Of a stretch of 64,000 nt of DNA, positions 47,342-58,561 are shown piece after piece. Position 1 is the first letter of the stretch; every line of letters starts with the position of its first letter. Below the pieces are notes generated by a model. That model was not told the DNA's origin. It saw nothing but the letters and a program-made list of their open reading frames with translations, and did not search any database. The DNA comes from Staphylotrichum longicolle (taxonomy: Eukaryota; Ascomycota; Sordariomycetes; Sordariales; Chaetomiaceae): NCBI GenBank assembly GCA_019096155.1, contig JAHCVI010000004.1, forward strand, positions 3,348,001 to 3,412,000. Reading direction: 5' to 3'. The position numbers were made by a program, and so were the translations under genes.

Positions 47342-48712
47342 ATGAGGTTCTTCATCAGGGACAATGCCGCTGCAGCTAGCGCCCATGTCGCAGACTACAT
47401 CGCCGACCGGATCAACCACTTTGGCCCAACCCCTGCACACCCATTCGTCCTGGGCCTTCCGACTGGTTCCACACCTCTCGGTGTTTACAAGAATCTCGTT
47501 GAGAAGTACAAGGCTGGCGAGGTAGGATAGAAGACATGCAATTAGAGTTGATGTTCGCTGTTCTGACCGAGCACATGGACAGGTTTCCTTTGAGAATGTC
47601 GTCACCTTCAACATGGTAAGGAGTCCAGTTGACTACTGCTGAGAGAAATAAGAGAACCTAAGTGTCTGTCAGGACGAGTACATTGGCATCCCTAGAGACC
47701 ACCCTGAGAGCTACCACTCCTTCATGTGGAAGCATTTCTTCTCACACGTCAACATCCACCCCAGCAATGTGAACATCCTCAACGGGAACGCCCCCAACCT
47801 TGAGGCCGAGTGTGTTGAGTATGAGGCCAAGATCCAGGCTGCTGGTGGCATCGATCTGTTTCTGGCCGGTATGGGCGAGGACGGTCACATCGCCTTCAAC
47901 GAGCCCGGCTCGAGCCTCGCTTCCCGCACACGCGTCAAGACACTCGCTTACGGCACCATCCTTGCAAACAGCCGTTTCTTCGGCGATGACTTGGATAAAG
48001 TGCCCAAGATGGCCTTGACGGTTGGTGTTCAAACCGTCCTAGAGGCCCGCGAAGTGGTGGTCATTGCCCTGGGCGCCCGCAAGGCTCTCGCCCTGCAGCG
48101 CTGCGTCGAGCAGGGCGTCAACCACATGTGGACGCTGTCAGCATTGCATTTGCATCCCCACTCAATGATCGTATGCGACGAGGATGCCACGCTAGAGTTG
48201 CAAGTCAAGACAGTCAAGGTAACCACTTTCCTCAAAGCCACTTCTTTTTTTAAGTTGACACCCTCTAGTACTTCAAGGACATCGAGCAAGTAGCCCGCGC
48301 CCAAGGGTTCGAGCAGATTCTCCCCTCCAAAGTTCGGACCGGGCCGGCCACGGTGCCCACGACCATCGTTACGACGAATTCCCGGCTTCTACCATCCACT
48401 CGCCACAGCCCACCACCTCGCGCCTGCTCCGCGCCACGCCGGCCACCGAGTACCCGCTGCGCTCCCGTTCTCCCTCTCCCGACTGTGCCGCGCACCACCT
48501 CCGCGTCACCCCGATACAGAGTACACCCAGGACACCGAGTACACTGTCGACTCACGGTCCCCGACTCCGGACTTCATGCCAGACCGCATGGCGGCGCGGA
48601 TTGGGACCAGACCCTGCTGCGACGGACCACGCCGAATCCGGAACAGCAGTCTCTACCACGAGCAAAGTCGCCCCTGCAGAACCCGGTGATGAGGGCGGGT
48701 ATCAAGGCGTGA
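47342..48712 (+). CDS. dam1: Glucosamine-6-phosphate deaminase
   Basis: Exons 47342-47521, 47583-47615, 47673-48218 and 48269-48712. It converts GlcN-6-P to fructose-6-P and ammonium, the last step of GlcNAc catabolism. The catalytic residues fall at the same numbers as in E. coli NagB: Asp72 ('DEYIG'), and Asp141, His143 and Glu148 ('GMGEDGHIAFNEPG'). Other landmarks are 'LGLPTGSTPLGVYKNL' and 'SALHLHPHSMIVCDEDAT'. The core ends near 'YFKDIEQVA'; a fungal tail follows. As written the tail is Arg/Pro-rich, but family-like pieces occur in the other two frames ('LLRATPATEYPLRSRSPSPD', then 'DSRSPTPDFMPDRMAARI'), so two indels in 48360-48515 are suspected. In that case the true stop is earlier, near 48688. 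The tail is outside the catalytic domain. Confidence 0.93.
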
Positions 48713-48925
48713 GAGGGGTGAGGAAGGAATTTGTTGGAGAGGGCGGCGTAACACCAGATTGATAGAAATAGAGAGCATGAGATGTTAACGCCATTTCTTC
48801 GGCATCCATGTCCTAGACCTCAAACGATATGGTCATTGCAAACTGTATGCGATGCAGAGCCTTGTTCCCCCCTTCGTCGTCGCAGATGATGTCAATGGAT
48901 GGCGCCTCTGATTCAAAGGATTCCC

Positions 48926-49690
48926 TCATGGAGATCGTTGCAAAGAATCATCATGCTCGAGCGCAGAGAGTCGGGAGACGGTTTCGGAGACTCTTCGCAG
49001 GGTGTTGCGCACTTTGCCACGAGCTGGCTGCTCCAAAATAGTTGGGTTGGTAGAGGCGCGCGAGACCAACTGTTCCAGAAAACTGATTCCATTGTCGATG
49101 GTCATGATGGTCTCCCAGCAGTCCTCCCTCTTGAAGCGGTATAGAAACTCCTTAGTCTTTCTTGACAGGCGCTTTTTGTTGGCGCATTGAATCTGAAAAG
49201 AACACGAGAGTCGATAGTGTTAGCATATACATCAATCGACGGCCATATCAAAAGCATGAGGGGGTTAAAACGTGGAACTCGGTAGACCTGCCTCTCCGTC
49301 TTGGGGGATGTCGATCTGGAGCTGTTTTGTCAAGCTGTCGATGGCCTCTTTGACCTCAAAGACGATGTTTTCAAAGCCGTCATGTTCTTTTCCAAAAAAG
49401 CGGCAGGTCTTGTCGTTTATCTTCTTGCTTTGCCACAACGGCCCCATTGGGTCTCGCAAGATCGTCTCGATGTTTTGCTCAGGCACGATGACGCGAAGCA
49501 GCGTGGAGCAAACTTGAAACATGCCTGCTGCTTCCCGTGCCAGTAGATCGCGGATGAAGATTAGCTCTTGCACATCCCCAAGTCTTTTCTCATCCAACAG
49601 GAGATTTACGTAGTCATTCATGGCTGAGAGCATAAAATGAAGGGAGCCAAAGATCACGCCGGCGACCTCGAGACCAGACATGGTGGGCAT
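48926..49690 (-). CDS. DUF7580-like N-terminal fragment, possibly truncated gene
   Basis: Two coding blocks on the minus strand: 49690 to about 49292, and 49192 to the TGA at 48926-48928. The acceptor of the second (TTTTCAG) is good, but no GT donor fits the phase; GCAGGT at 49291 would work as a GC donor. The first block begins with a hydrophobic 'MSGLEVAGVIFGSLHFMLSAM', then a helical region; the second continues 'LSRKTKEFLYRFKREDCWE' and 'RGKVRNTLRRVSETVSRLSAL'. The start and order resemble fungal DUF7580 proteins, often linked to recognition/death-domain genes, but those usually continue for several hundred residues. A further coding-like piece ('SIDIICDDEGGNKALHRIQFA') lies out of frame just past the stop, so truncation or a frameshift is possible. 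Confidence 0.5.
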
Positions 49691-50729
49691 GGTATGGTGA
49701 TGGTCGTTTCTTGCGATTATGACAGTTTCAACGTGGAGTATTGTAAATGAAGCGATGGATCAAGACAGTTGAAGGGGTGTCACATTCCAGGGGAGATGAC
49801 GGCAAATGTCTGCAGTGATTCCACGCATGTTGGCGGCCTCTTCTTCAGACCGTGTTCTCCTCTTGAGCCAACGACCGAGGCTGCATGGATTCTACCCCGC
49901 TCCCAGACGAAGCATTCTTCTCGCTCAGTTTCTTTCCTGTGCTGCACAACCCCAAATGCCAAGAGAGTAAGTTAGTAGAACCTCCAGACCGCTGGTCCGA
50001 GTCATCGAGGTTGTATGCTTCTCTACAACAAACCTCGCCTTCGTCAGATAGTACGCCGGTGTCTAAGACCACATTCAAAGCTAAATTTTATAGTAGGCGA
50101 AGGTGCGGCCAGGACCTGGATCTTGAATCCAGACAGTCAATTATTCGAGCGCGTAAGAAATCCAGACCATCCAGCGCTGGCGCCTTGACCTTGGCCTAAA
50201 TCCACTGAAATCTGACTGTGTCGGCCCAATCTGATTTCGTGGCACGTTAATCACAGGGCCAGCCGTTCGGCATATAAGGCGGATCTGAGAAGGGAGCGCA
50301 TAAAACTCAGTGGCCGGTGCGGTTGTTTCTGGGCGTCTAGTGTTATTGTTGGCAGCAGTTGGGCTGGGTTGTGGTAGGCGAGACAAGGCTCAACTTTTGT
50401 TGCTTTTATCAGGAACAACACAAGAGAGGCGGTGGGCTGTTGATTCAATGCTTGGCCATATCTGTATCTGTCCACACCGAGGCACCAGCGCAACGTTCGC
50501 CGGGTACGGCCAATGAAAGCGACATTGTTTTGCTGCCTGAATGCTCCATTCAATCAGTCACCGCTCCGTCTCCTTGCTGTAACAGTGAAGGGAGCGCCAT
50601 TGGAGGACAACCCCCCGCCCCCTCTCCCCCCAACAAAAACAAAAAAAAAGGAAAAGAAAAAAACAAAACCAAGCCAAATCACAAAACTACGACCCCCTGT
50701 ATTCATGAACCGATGCCCGGCACCTTCTC
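49691..50729. other. Intergenic region
   Basis: 1.04 kb with an A-rich stretch at about 50630-50680 and no recognised gene. Confidence 0.55.
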
Positions 50730-51446
50730 TCAAGTGCAGTAGCACCCTCCGTCGCTGGTATGGTACCAGCAGTGGTTGTTGTTCCGGGAGCACTGCAAGT
50801 CAAGATCGGAGGACAACCCTCTCGTCAGTAAAAGAGTCTGATGTGCCTGTGTGTATATGAATGTAGGGCTTGAGAGGGTATTATCGAAGGAAAAGAGAAA
50901 AAAAAGGTGGGGGTGGAATAAAAAGGGAACGAAACAATCATATGATTGCGTACCACAGACGCCGGGAGGCAGTAGCAAGAGTCCTGGGAGATGGAGCTTC
51001 CGTCGTTCTCGACGATTTTGCATGTCTGTGTCAGCGCATTACACCGCTATCAGCGGGCAGCGAAGAAGTGGGTAGAGGTTAGCCGAGATCGAAGGCCACG
51101 GTGCGAAGGCTCAGTCTCCAGCGATGATAAACCTCCAAGATCCGCTCGAGTCCTTCCTCGTATCTTAAAGTGGAGGGTGAGTGAAGTCGCCGCTGTGTAT
51201 CTCTACTTAAACAAAACTCAAGATAATGTGAGTCTCACGTACTCCGTTGAAGTTCTGCTTGTCCAGAGTGCTGGGTTCATCTGCAGCTTTGATATCGGCG
51301 GCTCCAGGCTGAGACCTCCCATGCTCGACATTGTTCTTATACCCCTGGGGGCCCCCGGCGTCATCCTGACGAAGGGCTAAGGAAAACGCCCTGGGTATAG
51401 CCGCGCATAGCAGTACCACAATGGTAGTTGGAGTAGTTGACTTCAT
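50730..51446 (-). CDS. Putative small cysteine-rich secreted protein (three exons)
   Basis: Exon 1 (51446-51243) encodes a signal peptide ('TTIVVLLCAAIPRAFSLAL') and a polar stretch, ending at GTACGT. Exon 2 (51025-50954, after ...CTGACACAG) encodes 24 residues with 'TCKIVENDG' and 'QDSCYCLPAS'. Exon 3 (50792-50730, after ...TTGCAG) encodes 'CSRNNNHCWYHT' and 'GGCYCT' then TGA. All three are in phase 0, giving about 112 residues with seven cysteines after the signal peptide. Two blocks ending in Cys-Tyr-Cys argue for a disulfide-stabilised secreted peptide (effector- or antimicrobial-like). No family is recognised. The introns (217 and 161 bp) are long for this genome and a missed mini-exon is possible; the odd cysteine count would fit that. 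Confidence 0.5.
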
Positions 51447-53060
51447 ATTTAGACTGACTTGTGTCGTGACAAGTTCGGATTTGTCTGTCTGGAACAGATG
51501 GACGTCGCTCCTACAGATGAGCAGATTCTCTGTTTACTAGGGCACAAAGGAGGAATGGCAGATGTTTATCTGGAGGTGAGATCCAAAATAGAGACGAGAT
51601 TGCTTGCTTGAATTTTGGCGAACGAAGAACCCAACTTGAACCCAGAGGCCGAGACAATTGAAAGCCTTAGGTCCCGAGGCCCCAAACCGGTTAAAGAAAT
51701 GGAGGTGGCAAGACCGTTATTGGTTCCAATAACCACCGCGTGGGCTATTGGCCTATGTCGGCCGAGAAAGAGAGCACTGGAAGGTTGCGTTTGGGACTGT
51801 GTCCCACATTGTGCGTGACACCGAGCTTGACTCTCGAATCTCATGTATTCTGTTTAGGAAGGTGGCTGCTGACTTAGACGGCTCGCTGAATCACCAGGCT
51901 GCTGGAAGAATGGGTGGAATAGGCCCAACTTGTCGATAGACAGCCCAGTTAGATCCAGCATGTCTGTTTGGTATAACGGCCCACCCGGGTTGACTCCGTC
52001 ATTACCCATCTCACAGCTGGTTTGAATGGTACCACCATCATGGCAGGCACTACCACTAACACCGCCAACCGCATCAAGCTCTCTGCCATCGTCCTAGCGC
52101 CCTCGCGCAATCAATTCAACAAGCCGGGGGCGAAATCTCCGTGTGGCACTCACGCATGGAGTATAGCGGCCTCGACCTACTCTTGTTTCCCCTCCGCACT
52201 CTCAAATCCGCCCCCCCTCCCCTGTTGGACGCCGATCTGCACGACCCGTGGCACACCAGCTGACACAGCGCCAGCAACACCTTCCCCGACAGCCCCCAAG
52301 CCAGACCGGCTCGTGCTACACATCATCCCGATGGGGGAACTATCCGGGCGAGAGCGTCGTAGTAACAAAACCAACATAGGACCAGCAGGCTTCCACGCCC
52401 CGTTGAGCACCCACTCACTCACATACCACAAGACAGGACGAAGATCCAACCAGCATCAAACACAAGAGAAGAGTTCCTCAATTCTTTCCCTATCACTCAG
52501 TGACTAGCCGTCCTTGACCGCTTCGGCGCTCGGCCTTTCTAACTTCCCTTTCCCACCCCCATAACTAACCTACAGCATACCAGAGACGAGATGACAACAA
52601 TAAAAAAATGTCATAAAGCAACGCTGACGATGATGACGGAAGAAGAGCAACCAACCCAACCCACGTCCCTCCTAGAGCATACAGGCCCTCCCCGGTTCAC
52701 CGTCGATACCTCCCCCTCCAAGTCTGAGCCGGCGGAGTTTCCCGCCTCGGTTTTGTGTATTTCCCACTGCCCAGCACTCCCTCCCAATTCGCCACTGCGC
52801 CTCGTCCAGGTGTAGCATCCGATGCGACTCAAGTGATTCCAACGAAAGAAAACAAGAAAAAAAAAGGGGGGGAAGAAGAGTGGGGGATGGAGTGTGTAGT
52901 GACTAAAGGTATAATGCCGCGATGCAAGCTGGATTCATGAATCCACCAGAGAGAGATAAAGATGGGGAGACGGGTGATGAGATGAATAGAGAAGCAAGCC
53001 AGTCCAGGCACTCTGAGAAAAAGAAAATACGAACACGGAATAAAACGGGGAAACCAAGCC
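51447..53060. other. Intergenic region
   Basis: 1.6 kb between the secreted-protein candidate and the 3' end of the SREBP-type gene. Only short unconvincing frames. Confidence 0.55.
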
Positions 53061-56000
53061 TTAACACCCTCCACCATCCCCATCATCACCACACTCATCC
53101 ATACTCCCATACCCCGGATCCGCCTCCATGCCCACCACACTCTTCGTCACCGCCAGACATCTCTCAATCATGCTCTGTCGCATCCCCGCATCCACACCGC
53201 TCTTGTCCCCGCTCGCGCTGTCGCTTCCCATCCAGATCCTCAAGCTCCCCGCCAGCCGTTCCAGAGATCGCGAGCACGTCTCTCGCGCGACAGGGTGGCG
53301 GATGAGGTGCTCCATCAGATGGAACGCGGCGGTGTATCCGAGGAGCGACATGTCCTCAATGTCTGAGCCGATAGGCAGCACCGAGTCGATGGCCATGTAG
53401 GCCCCCGCCGGGGGGTCCTCAAACCGCTGCAGCTGGGCGATGCCCATGGCGCAGCGCAGGGCCATGCGGGCGTCGGGGTCCGGCACGATGGTGGTCATGG
53501 GAGAGTCGATGAGCGGGGGCACGCCGCTGCTGTAGCGCGGGTGCTTGTCCGGGTTGGCTGAGGGGCCAAGGGCCTTGATGGCGGCAGCGATGTAGGCGCC
53601 GCGCTGGCCGTCGGCGAGGACGGCGCGTGCGACGAGGGCGCGGAGCTGTGCGTTGGAGCCGATGGGAGCCACTTTGACCGCGAGCGCGATCTCGGCGGCT
53701 GAGCCGGGGGAGACAGCCAGGTCGTCGCGAGACTTGCGGAGGGACTCGAGGAGGACGCCGTGAAGAGTGAGGTTGGAGTACCAGGCGGCGACGGCGTCCA
53801 TGGGCGAGCGCACGGCGGCGTCCTCGACGACCGTGTCCATGCCGTCGATCTTGTCGACGACATTGTGGGTGGTGAGCTGGTTCCAAGCGAGGTTGTGAGC
53901 GCGCTGGATGATGTCGTCGTTCAACACATCGTCGCAATCCTCTTCGATCAGAGCGGCGAGATGCTCGGGGAGTGCATCGTCAGCGCCGGCGTCGCCAGCA
54001 GGGAGGGAGTTGAGAATGCGGTTCAGTTGTCTGGCTTCGTTCCACCTCATCCTGGCCAGGTTAGCAGCGAGCAGGTTGGCCGCCCAGGTAGCGCCATGGA
54101 GACGCCAGAGCAAAACTCGGATATGCAGCGCCTTGAGCATCAGCCGAAGAGGGGTATCCGGAAGCGTGCCCGACGCAATCAGTGTCAGCGTGAGGCGGCT
54201 CTTGTTAATCTCCACGTCGCCGCCGGCGAGCTGAGCATCTAGGGCAATAGACCAAGCCTTGACGCGCGCAACTTCTTGCTCTTCGCTCAACCCAGTGAGA
54301 GCGAGGTAACCGCGGGAGCCAATGAGGTTCCTGAGAGCGTACTTGACTGTCTTGAGCATCAGAGCCGCGGCCTCGAGGAAGAAGTTGTGCCTCGGCACCC
54401 AAACAGTCTGAATCGCGGTAAGCCAGGCCTGTCTCCTGACATGGATCGGCGACGCGAGGGATGGAACTGGCTGGACGAGTGAAGTGGCGTTCTTGGACTT
54501 TTTGGAAGGCCGGAAGACGGATGTGTCGAGGAACGAGGAACAAGCGAGCCACAGGAAGAAGCCAAGCAGTGAGAGCAGTCTCAGCTTCGCAATGATGTCG
54601 ATTGCCGACATGTAGTAACCGCCAATGCTCAAGTGAGTAGACCGCACAAATGCCCCGAGGAATGGCACGGGAGGGAGCATGCCGAGACCGCGTGCGTCCG
54701 TCTCGCTGCTGCGCTCGTCGGATTCGACGAGAGCCTCGACCAACATCAAACCCGCGAGGGAACCCACCATGAGCTTTCCGAGGTAAGGGTTCCAGCGGCC
54801 TGCCTGTGCCTGCTGTTGCTGTTGCTGGATCTGCTGTTGGCGCAGCAACGCCGGGTTCTGGCCGAAATGCTGGGGCGGCACCGGGTAGGGGCGGCCGGCG
54901 TTCATCTGCTGGTTTTGCAGGATGCGCTTCATGTCGTCGGGGATCGGGATCATGCCTGGGGGGTCTGGGCCTCGTGGTGTGGCCATTGGCGTGTTCAGGT
55001 ACGGAGAGGCGTCGTGGGGGTACTGGATCGGAGTCGGCGGCTGTTGCAGCGGGTTCGGGATTTGGCCAGTCATGGCACCAGCCATGAAAAGCTTCTCAAA
55101 GGCGGCAATCCTCGCTTGCATGCTGCTGTTCTCGTCCAACAGGCGGTTGTTCCTTTTCTCCAAATGCCGGATGTATTCAGTAGCCTTGCTGAGGACCTGG
55201 ATTGGGGGTTAGACTGGTGCGACGAACATAAACAAAAGACAAAGCTGCCGTACCGTAGCCTTGTTCAGCTTATGAGCGGGCGTCAAGCCGTGCAGCTCCT
55301 CCCGATCTTCTGTCGTGTCTTCTCCTCGCGCGCTCTTGCACATGATCCTGAGGGACGGGACACTATCTCGCAGAGCTGCTATCTTGTCATTGAGGTTGGT
55401 CCTGTAGCGTTTCTCGATCATGTTGTGCGCCGTCTTCTTGACGGGGTGTTCGAGGTCGTCATCGTCATCGTCCTCGTCGACTTCGGCCGACGACTTGCGC
55501 TTTCTGCTGTTGGACTTGGAAATGTCGGCGGCGTCGGGGGACGAGAGGGCGCCCTTGTCGTGGCCGCTCGAGGCCGAGTCGGGGCTGCCGGCGGCGCTCT
55601 GTGGCGAGTGATACTGCAGATGGGGCGGCATGGCGATGTTCTTCAGCCGTTCGCGTTGCGCAGGCGTGAGGGTGTTTTGGATGTTGCGGAGGCTCTCGGT
55701 CTGGATTGCTTGGGCGTCGGGCGCGAAGGCCGAGGCGAGGGGTGCAGGGCCCGCGGCAGTGACGAAATTGGTGTTGTTGGCAGGTGCGGTGGAGGACTGG
55801 AGATAGAAAGATGGTTGTTCCTGCAGCGGTTGGTTCAGGTTAAGCGGGAGATCCCACGTCGTCTGTTGTGGACCAGGCCCAAACGGGTGCCCGTTGCTGA
55901 TGGGCGAGTCATACGGGGGGGTGTCCTGAAAACCCCATTGCGGAGCCGCGGCCGGGTTGAAGAAGTCGGGTTGCTGCAGGTGCGAGGAGGAGGCGGTGAC

Positions 56001-56234
56001 AGCCGAAGGCGAGACCGACGAAGTCCCACTGGAACCCGAACCAGCAGCGGACGCGGGTGTGTCGGCGACCCCAGAGGCAGCAGCAGCACCAGACCCCGAA
56101 TTCCCGAGGGTGCCGTCAATCAGATCGTCTACGAGGCTGCTGTCTCCAAGCGTGGCATCTCCCAGATCGAAGGCATCCAGGCCTCCGTCCAGACTGGCGA
56201 ACAGGCCGGGCGAGTCAGCGTCGAGGTCGGCCAT
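53061..56234 (-). CDS. srbA: SREBP-type bHLH membrane-bound transcription factor
   Basis: Exons 56234-55254 and 55196-53061 (57-bp intron) give 1038 residues. The N-terminal third is acidic and Ser/Pro/Gln-rich, a probable activation domain. The bHLH begins near residue 269 ('AHNMIEKRYRTNLNDKIAAL'), with the tyrosine in the basic region that is diagnostic of SREBPs. The HLH loop is long, as in fungal SREBPs, and a leucine zipper follows ('SKATEYIRHLEKRNNRLL'). A poly-Gln run precedes two hydrophobic segments (about 468-484 and 532-550) around a short loop, the SREBP hairpin in the ER membrane. The C-terminal 450 residues correspond to the fungal SREBP domain (DUF2014). In fungi such factors are released by proteolysis under hypoxia or sterol depletion and drive ergosterol and iron genes. 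Confidence 0.93.
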
Positions 56235-58561
56235 AGTGTCCCCTCTCTGCCGGATTGCCCAAATCCCCTAATTGCCCTCAGGCCCTACTGCCCTATTGCC
56301 CAGGGTCTGCAAGCGGCGATGGAATCAGCTGTTGCATGCGGGTCTCTGCCGTGGGTGTGCGTGCGGCAATCTGGGTCGACCAGGCCAGTGGACAACACGG
56401 GGGGGCTTCGAAGGGGGGGCTCGAAGGGGGGCGGCCAGCGGAAGGTGACGACGGGAAGGGTGCGGGGACAGGGCAAGAAGGCCAGCAGCCAATTGGACAG
56501 GCTGTCAGCAGCGCGTCGAGACTCGGGAGATTCGGACTGGGGGGGTGTCGGGAAGCTTGGGCCGTATTGCGGATCGTTTTCCAGCGCAGGGCTGGCGTGG
56601 GCGGGCAGCTCTCGAACCGTGGAATTTTTTGGCGATAACTGATGTTGGAGGTGCAAGACGGAGAATCGGGTTATGTGTGGAACGATTTGCCCCAGAATCG
56701 TATGATGGGCAGGCGGATGGACCCGAGCTGCTTGCAGTGGGGCCCTCAGTTGTTGCGGCACGTGCGCCAGGGCGCGACGGGACGAATTGCGGCCTGCAAT
56801 TGGCGGGCTGGGCTGCAGCCACTGTAACACGAGCGGGTCGGGGGCTTGATCGCCACGTTTAAAGCTGAAGACCCTCAATTGGGTCTCAGTTTGGCCTGAG
56901 CCTGCGAAGGTGAGGTGAGCGCCTGGCAGTTCGGTCGCTGCTGAAACACTCAGGCACTCAGGGCTGCCGTGAGCATTTGCAACAAAACCACGAACAACAC
57001 CGCACCTGAGTGGTTTGGGACGCGTATTATACCAAGAGTGGCATGGGCTATAATCGGCATCAATTTTCCGTCTGACTCGAACACTGGACATCTCCTCCGC
57101 CACCAAGACTCGGGTTTGGATGAGGACTGACGACATCAGCACGGGCCCAAGATGCTCTAAAATGGCCTAAATGGGGCTCAACAGACGCGCTGACGTTATG
57201 TTTCAACCAGCAACGGCGCTCTCTGTTCCAGAATTGTGGACCGCAACCCTCGGGCTCGTCCGTGGCACCGGGCCTAAGGAGGCGTCCGCCTTGCTTGGGC
57301 GAGCTGGCCTGAGTGGAAGAGTTCTTCAAGTTGCAGATCATGGGCGAACTTGCCAGGACAAGGAAGGTAAACGGGATTTTATCCGGAGCTAACTCCGGGT
57401 TTCTTCCATCAAGTCTCACGGAGTAGTGCCTCCTCTCTGTTGTCGCCCTGTCCTGTCGACGGTCCCATCACGGCGTCAGTCAGCCAAAAGGTCCGACCTC
57501 ACACTCTCCTCCGAAGCTTCTCGAAATCCTACCCACTCAAGTCACCATGTCAGCTTGTCTTGCGCTCGACCTCTAACTCGACCGATTCTACGACACAGAC
57601 GCAACTTAGGGCGGACAATCTTCCGGGTCTTACGTCCGAGCCCTTTTGACAAACTCATCGTCCTCCCGAGAGGCTATTCGGGTTCAGTTCGAGCTCAGGT
57701 TAGGCAAGCTTCCCGGAACCGCGAGTCACAGCTTTTCAACCTCTGCTCGTCCGCCAAATCAGGCCAGGTAAGAGGGGAAACACGGCACTGGGGCGGGAGG
57801 TCATGGTGATATAACGACTTCCCAGCCGAGAAAGCGCCGGGACTGCGAACCGTGGTGGCCAGCGAAGGTGGATAAGTTGGGTATCACGGGGCCGTTGCTT
57901 CCCCAACAGATTGTGCATGCGGTTCCCGCATGCTGCACGAGAGAAGAAGCCTCAGAAAGACGGTCCAAGGCCGAGCGGTAGGGGGGGGGGGGGGAGGGAT
58001 TTGTTGAGGGATGGACATCTCCCCCGTAAACAGTAAACAACACTCCCCGGGTGATGCAGTTCCTGATGGGATTCCCCTGGCCCTGGAACGGGTGATCTTC
58101 AAAACAACGAGACGAATACGGATACGTGATATCACGGCTACGTCTTTTGCAGACTCTCGGTGAGAGTTCGGCTGGGTTTGTCCTTGCTTGATAGGGTTGG
58201 CGGGGGTCCGGGGGGAAGGGGGTTTCATCTCGTCGCCTGAAACACCGTATTCTCATCACAGGGAGGGAGATACGCCCATCACACGGCAACAGAACAGATG
58301 CGTGCAGCTCAATCGCTATCTATCGCGGATGTCCCAGACAAAAACTTTGATCAATTGCTCGTCATAACGGATATCAAATCCTCCTTTAACTCTGCAGCCA
58401 TCTGCTTGTCCTCCCAAGATGCCGCCACCCCTTTCCCCCCAAACCCCCAAACCATTACACCTCACCATCAACCCAACCCAAATCCAAAAAGAAAATTCAC
58501 CCCTGAAAAGCTAAACTAATTCCAAAAGAGACAAGAATGTAACGAAGAAGGGAAAAAAGAA
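56235..58561. other. Upstream region of the SREBP-type gene
   Basis: 2.3 kb with a 14-base G run at 57981-57994. No coding region recognised; it should include a long leader and promoter of the SREBP-type gene. Confidence 0.55.

Noticed and set aside
51207..51446. Stand-alone 79-residue secreted peptide
   Set aside because: The frame reads into an intron (GTACGTGAG) and has no cysteines in its mature part; the three-exon model explains it better.
54633..56642. Very long open frame antisense to the SREBP-type gene
   Set aside because: It mirrors GC-rich codons of the bHLH gene, lacks conserved motifs and reads through the intron without change of character.
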